Part shown: piece after piece, positions 56,785 through 64,000 of the stretch
How positions within the stretch are numbered: position 1 is the stretch's first letter
Layout: each line of letters begins with the position of its first letter
Source of the DNA: Stutzerimonas stutzeri
GTDB lineage: Bacteria; Pseudomonadota; Gammaproteobacteria; Pseudomonadales; Pseudomonadaceae
Reading direction: 5' to 3'
Assembly (NCBI RefSeq): GCF_002890915.1
Contig: NZ_POUT01000001.1
Coordinates: forward strand, 310,001 to 374,000
DNA length: 64,000 bases
Program-made: the position numbers and the translations under genes
Notes under the pieces: generated by a model
The model's database searches: none
Told to the model about the DNA's origin: nothing
Seen by the model: the letters and a program-made list of their open reading frames with translations, nothing else

Positions 56785-58044
56785 ATGACCCAGAGTACGA
56801 CCCTCTCCGCCCCTCTGCGCCTGCTCGTCCGCCTGCCGCTCTGGCAGCAGATTCTCATCGGCCTGGCCCTCGGCGTCGCCGCCGGCATGGCCTTCGGCGC
56901 GGATGCGCAGCTGCTGGCCCCCGTCGGCACGCTGTTCCTCAACGCGATCAAGATGCTCATCGTGCCGCTGGTGTTCGTCTCGCTGGTGGCCGGCATCACC
57001 TCGATGCACGACAGCGCCAAGCTCGGCCGCATCAGCCTCAAGACCATCCTCATCTACCTGCTCACCACCGCCTTCGCGGTCAGCATCGGCCTGTTGTTCG
57101 GCGCGCTGTTCAGCCCCGGCGAAGGGATGCACATGGTCGCCAGCGGCAGCCAGGAGGCCAAGCAGGCGCCCTCGCTGGTGTCGATCCTGGTCGGCCTGGT
57201 GCCGGCCAACCCGGTCACCGCCTTTGCCGAAGGCAACATCCTGCAGATCATCGTCTTCGCCATCGCCCTGGGCGTGAGCATCAACCTGATCGGCGAGCGC
57301 GGCGCGCCGGCGGTGCGCCTGTTCGATGCGCTGGCCGAGACCTTCTACAAGCTCACCGACCTGGTGATGCGCGTCGCGCCGATCGGCGTCTTCGCCCTGA
57401 CCGCCGGCGTGGTCGGCAGCCATGGCGCCGAAGTGCTGCTGCCGCTGGCGGGCGTGATCGGCGTGATCTACCTGGCCAGCATCGCCCATGTGCTGCTGGT
57501 CTACGGGGGGCTGCTCGGCCTGCTGGGGCGGCTCAATCCGCTGCGCTTCTTCCAGGGTATCGCCCCGGCGCTGGCAGTGGCCTTCAGTACGTCCAGCAGC
57601 TCAGGCACGTTGCCGGTGTCGATCGAATGCGCACGCAAGAACCTCGGTGTGTCCGAGGGTGTGGCCGGTTTCGTGCTGCCGGTGGGCGCCACCATCAACA
57701 TGGACGGCACGGCGATCTACCAGGGCGTGCTGGCGCTGTTCATCGCCCAAGCCTTCGGCATCGACCTGGGCGCCGGGCAGTACGCGATGATCATCCTCAC
57801 CGCGACGCTGGCCTCCATCGGCACCGCCGGCATCCCCGGCGCCGGGCTGATCATGCTCGGCCTGGTGCTCACCGCCGCCGGCCTGCCCCTGGAAGGCGTG
57901 GCGCTGATCGCCGGGATCGACCGCATCCTCGACATGGCGCGCACCACGGTGAACGTCGCTGGCGACCTGATGACCACCACCCTGGTCGGGCGCAGCGAGC
58001 AGGAGTTGGATCGCGCGATCTACGACAGCGGCAACAAGGAGTGA
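56785..58044 (+). CDS. Dicarboxylate/amino acid:cation symporter (DAACS)
   Basis: 419 residues with about eight membrane segments. The signature regions are SSSSGTLPVSIECARKNLG (serine-rich HP1 loop) and GATINMDGTAIYQG, followed by the re-entrant loop region. Substrate is aspartate, glutamate or C4-dicarboxylate; the location after aspA favours aspartate or fumarate (inference). The start has AGGAA upstream. Confidence 0.9.
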   Translation: MTQSTTLSAPLRLLVRLPLWQQILIGLALGVAAGMAFGADAQLLAPVGTLFLNAIKMLIVPLVFVSLVAGITSMHDSAKLGRISLKTILIYLLTTAFAVSIGLLFGALFSPGEGMHMVASGSQEAKQAPSLVSILVGLVPANPVTAFAEGNILQIIVFAIALGVSINLIGERGAPAVRLFDALAETFYKLTDLVMRVAPIGVFALTAGVVGSHGAEVLLPLAGVIGVIYLASIAHVLLVYGGLLGLLGRLNPLRFFQGIAPALAVAFSTSSSSGTLPVSIECARKNLGVSEGVAGFVLPVGATINMDGTAIYQGVLALFIAQAFGIDLGAGQYAMIILTATLASIGTAGIPGAGLIMLGLVLTAAGLPLEGVALIAGIDRILDMARTTVNVAGDLMTTTLVGRSEQELDRAIYDSGNKE

Positions 58045-58127
58045 GCGCCCCGCAGCTTGCCAGCGCGCCTTGCTTCAAGCAGGAATCGCCGAGCGCTCGG
58101 GCCGTAGCCGTTAGCGCAGGGAATGCC

Positions 58128-58946
58128 TCAGTCGATACCGAACAGCCCGTTCTCCACGTGCGAGGTCGCCAGACGCTCGCGGATCTCCGGGTCGATGCGC
58201 GGGTCGTCCGGGCTGTAGAGCATCACCTGGCGATAGGCGCTGACGCGGTTGATCTCCTTGCCCAGGAATTCCCAGACCACGCGGGTGCAGGCCGGCGTAC
58301 GCCGATCGCCCGAGGAGACGCCGGTCTTCAGCCCGTTGAGGCGGGTGATGCGGCTCTTGAAGCTGGGAATGAGGATGGTCTGGCTCATCTCGTTGAGCGT
58401 CAGCGACTCGTAGTCGATCAGGAACAGGCGGTCCTGCAGGCCGAACGCAGCGCCCAGGTAGCGACAGCGAACCCAGTCCTCGGCCTGGCCGAGCGTCGGG
58501 CTGGCGCGTTCCTGGCGCTCCTGGCGCTCGAACAGGTACAGGCCGTTCTCCTCGCGCAGGTGCACCAGGGAGATCAGCACGCTGCCCGGCACCGACAGGC
58601 AGTTGGCGTATTCGAAGTAGTAGCCGCAGTAGCGCGACAGGCTCGTGGCCTGCTCACGCAGCGGCTGCAGCAGCGTCAGCAACGGATCGTCCCGCGGCCC
58701 GGCCTGGGCCTCCGGGTGGCGCGCACCGACCAGCCGGGCGAACTGCTCCGGCGGCATCTCCAGCTCGTAGCCTTCCACCCCGAAGAAGTCGCCGATGCGC
58801 TTGAGGTTGAACGGCGTCGGCCGGCTCTGCCCGCCCAGGTACTTGTTGAACTGGGCGCGATTGATGGCGAGCTTGCGGCACACCTCGGCGATGGAGCGGT
58901 AATGGCTGCACAGCAGCTTGAGATTTTCGGCGAGGTGGGAGGTCAC
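58128..58946 (-). CDS. Cro/CI-type helix-turn-helix regulator
   Basis: 272 residues. The N-terminal helix-turn-helix (about 15-65) is SIAEVCRKLAINRAQFNKYLGGQS with FFGVEG following; the C-terminal part is of unknown fold. The translation start is a GTG at 58946 with a poor Shine-Dalgarno, so it may be low-expressed. It is divergent from the AGCS symporter gene and may regulate it (inference). Confidence 0.8.
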   Translation of the reverse strand: MTSHLAENLKLLCSHYRSIAEVCRKLAINRAQFNKYLGGQSRPTPFNLKRIGDFFGVEGYELEMPPEQFARLVGARHPEAQAGPRDDPLLTLLQPLREQATSLSRYCGYYFEYANCLSVPGSVLISLVHLREENGLYLFERQERQERASPTLGQAEDWVRCRYLGAAFGLQDRLFLIDYESLTLNEMSQTILIPSFKSRITRLNGLKTGVSSGDRRTPACTRVVWEFLGKEINRVSAYRQVMLYSPDDPRIDPEIRERLATSHVENGLFGID

Positions 58947-59118
58947 AAGCGTTGGCCCTGATCTGACGCGAGTGTCGCCATTCTAGCATCAGGTCGCGTC
59001 ATATCGCGGCCAGCCGCGAAATTGCTCCGCGTACCCCTGCTGTTGAAACATCCCCGGCTTGCACGGCGCAGCGGCGCGCGCCGGACGCCCTAACAACGAC
59101 AACAAGGTGAACATCGCC

Positions 59119-60534
<1,416 letters not shown>

Positions 60535-60541
60535 GGCTTTT

Positions 60542-60575
60542 TGTAGGAGCCCGGGGGACGCCCAGGCTCTTACAG
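60542..60575. repeat. Decayed REP-type inverted repeat
   Basis: TGTAGGAGCCCGGGGG... with the inverted arm CAGGCTCTTACAG. Resembles the GTAGGAGCGGGC family but has diverged. It separates the AGCS and asparaginase genes. Confidence 0.6.
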
Positions 60576-60610
60576 GGACCGCATCAACTCCCACCCTTCG
60601 AGGAGATCCC

Positions 60611-61603
60611 ATGCCGGCTTCCAGAAAACTCCTGGTGCTGTACACCGGCGGCACCATCGGCATGCAGCAGAGCGCCGACGGGCTGATGCCCGCCTCCGGC
60701 TTCGCCGAGCGACTGCGCGCCCAGCAGGCCTTGCACCCGGAACGGCAGCTGCCGGAGTGGCAGTTCCGCGAACTGCTGCCGCCGATCGACAGCGCCAACA
60801 TGAACCCGCACAACTGGCTGGCCATGGTCGCGGCCATCCGCCGCGGCGTCGAAGCGGACGGTTGCGACGCCGTGCTGGTGCTGCACGGTACCGACACCCT
60901 GGCCTACAGTGCCGCGGCGCTGAGCTTCCTGTTGCTGGGGCTGGGGCTGCCGGTCGTGCTGACCGGCTCCATGCTGCCGGCCGGCGTGCCGGGCAGCGAT
61001 GCCTGGGACAACCTGTTCGGCGCCATGCAGGCGCTGCAGCTTGGGGTGGCGCCCGGCGTGCACCTGTACTTCCACGGTGCCCTGTTGCATGGCGCACGCG
61101 CCAGCAAGCTGGGCACGGCGACTCTCGACGCCTTCGCCGAGCCGCCACGCCAGCGCCGCGGCCAGCGCGCCGCGGCCATTCCGTCCAGCCTCGATTACCG
61201 CACCCCGCGCCGGCCGGTCGATCTCGCCGTGCTGCCGCTGTTTCCCGGCGTGCAGGCCGCCCAGCTACGGGCGCTGCTGGCCAGCGGCGTGCAAGGGCTG
61301 GTGCTGGAATGCTACGGCAGCGGCACCGGGCCGACGGACGATGCCGAGCTGCTGGCCGCGCTGCAGGAGGCACAGGCGAACGGCGTGGTGGTCGTCGCGA
61401 TCAGCCAGTGCCCGCAGGGGCACGTCGAGTTCGGCCTGTATGCCGCCGGCAGCAAGCTGGCCGCCTGCGGGCTGTTGAGCGGCGGCGGAATGACCCGCGA
61501 GGCGGCGCTGGGCAAGCTGTTCGCCCTGCTCGGCGCCGGGCTGGCGCCGGCCGAGGTGGCGCACTGGTTCGCCCTGGACCTGTGCGGCGAGCGCGCCGAC
61601 TGA
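60611..61603 (+). CDS. ansA: Type I L-asparaginase
   Basis: A 330-residue cytosolic-type asparaginase hydrolysing asparagine to aspartate and ammonia. The first active-site block is LYTGGTIGMQQSADG, the second is VLHGTDTLAYSAAALSFLL (Thr and Asp catalytic), and no signal peptide is present. It fits the aspartate-catabolism group with aspA and the transporters. AGGAG lies 6 nt upstream. Confidence 0.9.
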   Translation: MPASRKLLVLYTGGTIGMQQSADGLMPASGFAERLRAQQALHPERQLPEWQFRELLPPIDSANMNPHNWLAMVAAIRRGVEADGCDAVLVLHGTDTLAYSAAALSFLLLGLGLPVVLTGSMLPAGVPGSDAWDNLFGAMQALQLGVAPGVHLYFHGALLHGARASKLGTATLDAFAEPPRQRRGQRAAAIPSSLDYRTPRRPVDLAVLPLFPGVQAAQLRALLASGVQGLVLECYGSGTGPTDDAELLAALQEAQANGVVVVAISQCPQGHVEFGLYAAGSKLAACGLLSGGGMTREAALGKLFALLGAGLAPAEVAHWFALDLCGERAD

Positions 61604-61610
61604 GCAATCC

Positions 61611-64000
61611 TCAGCCTTCGCCGTCCCCGTCGGGCGCACGCGCCAGTTCGATCCAGAAACGGCTGCCGACGCCCGGCTCGCTGTGCAGGCCCATCTGGCC
61701 ATTCATCAGCCGGGCGAACTCCAGGCACAGCGACAGGCCGATGCCGGTGCCCTGGATCACGCTGTTCTCCCGACCCAGGCGCTGGAAGGGTTCGAAGACC
61801 TGCCCCTGCTGCTGCGGGTCGATGCCCAGGCCGGTGTCCTCCACCAGGATGCGCACGCAGGCGCTGCTGGCTTCCACGCGCAGGCCGATGCGCCCCTGCG
61901 GGACGTTGTACTTCATCGCGTTGGACAGCAGGTTCAGCAGCACTTGGCGCAGGCGCAGCGGCTCGGCGAACACCCGCAGCCGCGCCTCCGGCAGCTGCAG
62001 GTCCAGCTCCAGGCCGCGCTGCTGGATTTCCAGGGTGATCATCTCGGCACACTCGCGGACCAGGTCGCGCACCTCGACCGCCTGCAGTTCGAGCCGCGGC
62101 CGCTCCGTCTGCAGGCTCGACCACTCGAGGATCTCCGCCAGCAGCTGGTTGAGGTGGCGACTGGCGAGGAGGATTTCGTCCAGGTATTCGGCGGCCTCGG
62201 CCTGGCTCTCGTCGTCGCAATCCATGCGCATCAGCTGGGCGAAGCCGAGGATCGCATTGAGCGGGGTGCGCAGTTCATGGCTGATGCCCGACAGCAGGTG
62301 GCTCTTCGCCTCGCTGGCGGCCTGCGCCTGCAACGTCGCCGCGCGCAGCTCTTCCTCGCCACGCTTGAGCGCATCGATATCCACATGGGTGCCGGCCAGG
62401 ACCCAGGCCAGGCCGGTCTGTGGGTCGCATTCGAGCACCCGCCCGCGGGTCAGCAGCCAATGGTAGCGGCCCGTGGCGTCGGCGAAGCGGTACTCGGCCT
62501 CGTAGCGCTGCTGCAGCCCCTGCTGGATTCGCTGCACTTGCGCCAGCGCCGCCGGCAGGTCGTCGGGGTGAATGCGCTCGCGGAAGCGCTCGCCGTTGAG
62601 CCGCCCGGACGGTAGCCCGAAGCGGCCGACCATGTTGCCGCGCAGCTGCAGCATGCCGTCGCGCAGGTCGTACTCCCAGAGGCTTTCGGTGGCGCTCTCC
62701 AGCACCAGCTCCAGGCGGCTCTGGGTATGCGAGCGCTGCGTCTCGCTATGCTCCAGCTGTTGGCCGATGGCCAGGGTGTGCCGGGCCATCTCGTCCAGCT
62801 CGCGAATCTGCGCCTGCACCGGTTGCGGGCGCCAGCGGCCCAGGCCGATCTCGCCCATCGCCCGCGAGATACCGGCGATCGGCCTCAGCAGCGCCTGGCT
62901 GAGCCGGCGTGCACGCCACCACATGAAGGCGAAGAAGCCGATGTAGAACAGCACCAGGCCGGCGATCAGCAGGTAGCCGAGATGCTGGTAGCGGCTGGCC
63001 AGGGTGTGGGTCTGGCGGAACACCTCGGCCTCGTCGACCACCGCCAGCAAATGCCAGCCGGTCTGCGCCACGGTGGTCCAGGCCACCAGCTGCGGCCGGC
63101 CACCAAGCCTGACCTGCTGCACCCCGCGGATACGCCCGGCGATGGCCGCGGCCAGCTCGGCGGTCTCGCCGCGCCGGTCGAGGCGGAAGTCCTCGGGCTT
63201 GAACATCTCCCGGCGGATCGCCTCCAGGTAGGAGTGATCGGTCAACTCGGCGAGGCCGAAATCCTTCTCGCCGGGCTCGGGCAGCGCCATGATCGACAGG
63301 TCGTCGTCGACCAGCAGGGCGTAGCCGCTCCAGGGCACCCGCAGCTGGCCGATCTGCTCGAGGATGCCGCTGACGGTGATGTCGATACCCACCACCCCTT
63401 CGAGGAAATCGCCGCGGTACACCGGGGCGATGGCCGACATCATCCAGCCGTGCCCGGCGGGGTCGAGGTAGACCTCGGTCCAGACCACGCCATGCGCCGG
63501 GTTGTGCGCGGCATCGGCCAGGTAATAGAAGTTGTAGGCGGGGATATCCATGTCCGCCGGGTACTGGTCGAGGGTGAAGAACCAGGGGTAGATGTGGTTG
63601 AGGCTGTCCCAGCTGTTGAAGTACAGGCTGGCCACCAGCGGATGGCGCGCCTTCAGCTCCCTCATCAGCGGCTCGAGACGGCGCAGCCGGGCGATCTTGT
63701 CCAGATCCTGCCGCCCGGCCGGGGTGGCGCTGGAATAGAAGACCGCCGCGCCACCGTCGTCGGCCGGGCTGTAGCGCACCCCGCCGGGGCTCAATGCCAG
63801 CGCCGGCGGCAGCGCCGGTTCGCCGGCGAGCAGGGCGTCGGCGGTGAGGTTGCGGTACAGCTCGGTCAGCGCGGCGATCTGGCTCAGTTGCTCGTTGATC
63901 AACCGCGATTCCAGGTTGACCGAAGCCTGCAGGTCGGTCAGCGCGGTCTGGCGCAGGTGCTCGATCTGCGCGTCGCGAATGGCGCTGTTGGTCAGCAGGT
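61611..64000 (-). CDS. Sensor histidine kinase with Cache and PAS domains (5' end beyond window)
   Basis: The frame stays open past the internal TTG at 63902 to the window edge, so the N-terminus, including the first membrane segment, is outside. Visible in order: a dCache-type periplasmic domain (about the first 280 residues), a membrane segment (YLLIAGLVLFYIGFFAFMWW), a linker, PAS (LESATESLWEYDLRDG), HisKA with SHELRTPLNAILGFAQLM, and HATPase with DTGLGI and GTGIGLSLC boxes. There is no receiver domain. It ends 7 nt from the converging asparaginase gene. Confidence 0.88.
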   Translation of the reverse strand, partial: LLTNSAIRDAQIEHLRQTALTDLQASVNLESRLINEQLSQIAALTELYRNLTADALLAGEPALPPALALSPGGVRYSPADDGGAAVFYSSATPAGRQDLDKIARLRRLEPLMRELKARHPLVASLYFNSWDSLNHIYPWFFTLDQYPADMDIPAYNFYYLADAAHNPAHGVVWTEVYLDPAGHGWMMSAIAPVYRGDFLEGVVGIDITVSGILEQIGQLRVPWSGYALLVDDDLSIMALPEPGEKDFGLAELTDHSYLEAIRREMFKPEDFRLDRRGETAELAAAIAGRIRGVQQVRLGGRPQLVAWTTVAQTGWHLLAVVDEAEVFRQTHTLASRYQHLGYLLIAGLVLFYIGFFAFMWWRARRLSQALLRPIAGISRAMGEIGLGRWRPQPVQAQIRELDEMARHTLAIGQQLEHSETQRSHTQSRLELVLESATESLWEYDLRDGMLQLRGNMVGRFGLPSGRLNGERFRERIHPDDLPAALAQVQRIQQGLQQRYEAEYRFADATGRYHWLLTRGRVLECDPQTGLAWVLAGTHVDIDALKRGEEELRAATLQAQAASEAKSHLLSGISHELRTPLNAILGFAQLMRMDCDDESQAEAAEYLDEILLASRHLNQLLAEILEWSSLQTERPRLELQAVEVRDLVRECAEMITLEIQQRGLELDLQLPEARLRVFAEPLRLRQVLLNLLSNAMKYNVPQGRIGLRVEASSACVRILVEDTGLGIDPQQQGQVFEPFQRLGRENSVIQGTGIGLSLCLEFARLMNGQMGLHSEPGVGSRFWIELARAPDGDGEG

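Overview
The window is about 65% GC DNA with dense genes, GTG and TTG starts alongside ATG, and gene content and order typical of the genus Pseudomonas in the broad sense (Pseudomonas/Stutzerimonas). The block pckA-hslO-PAP2-hslR-rimBK-amgS/amgR-tex-thioesterase-gshA-argA-argE-Pit-DUF47-CYTH-GspE-like, and the block purE/purK-adhA-LysR-aspA, match the order I remember from P. aeruginosa PAO1. The species cannot be fixed from sequence alone. I see no prophage, CRISPR array, rRNA operon or complete insertion sequence; the window is mainly core genome.

Layout. (1) 0-21 kb: central metabolism, stress and envelope functions. These include PEP carboxykinase, redox chaperone Hsp33, Hsp15, the RimB/RimK ribosomal-protein modification pair, the OmpR/EnvZ-type system AmgRS, Tex, glutathione and arginine synthesis (gshA, argA, argE), a phosphate transporter with its DUF47 partner, a CYTH triphosphatase-like protein and an orphan GspE-type ATPase. 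(2) 21-29.4 kb: two divergent L,D-transpeptidase-family genes, a giant multi-PAS/GAF hybrid histidine kinase, a small exported DUF2388 protein and an OsmC peroxidase. (3) 29.4-30.4 kb: a 1-kb noncoding stretch bounded by a perfect 26-bp inverted repeat, with a smaller 125-bp insertion-like unit nested inside it. (4) 30.4-36.2 kb: a TRAP transporter with the binding-protein gene divergent from its permeases, a methyltransferase, a DUF3313 lipoprotein and tRNA-Thr(UGU).

(5) 36.2-48.2 kb: a sulfur-starvation locus. The minus-strand operon lsfA-ssuE-A-D-C-B-F takes up and desulfonates alkanesulfonates, with a 1-Cys peroxiredoxin as its first gene. The plus-strand unit oscA-(20-codon ORF)-sbp-cysT-cysW-cysA takes up sulfate. 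A small hydrolase gene and two AT-rich regulatory segments lie between them, and an ArsR-type regulator with a divergent ABM-domain gene follows. (6) 48.5-54.2 kb: ldhA, a UDG-family protein, DUF3299, a GlsB/YeaQ membrane protein, purK, purE and adhA. (7) 54.2-61.6 kb: an apparent aspartate/asparagine/amino-acid utilisation group (LysR, aspA, DAACS symporter, HTH regulator, AGCS symporter, type I asparaginase). The window ends inside a Cache-PAS sensor kinase on the minus strand whose 5' end is missing.

The most unusual content is between the genes. At least six families of short palindromic or inverted-repeat elements are scattered through the window. They sit inside operons (amgR/amgS, ssuD/ssuC), flank the GspE-like gene as inverted copies, and in two cases (argA and the ABM gene) supply the stop codon. 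The best candidates for undescribed biology are the nested noncoding element at 29.45-30.33 kb and the short ORF with a strong Shine-Dalgarno sequence between oscA and sbp.
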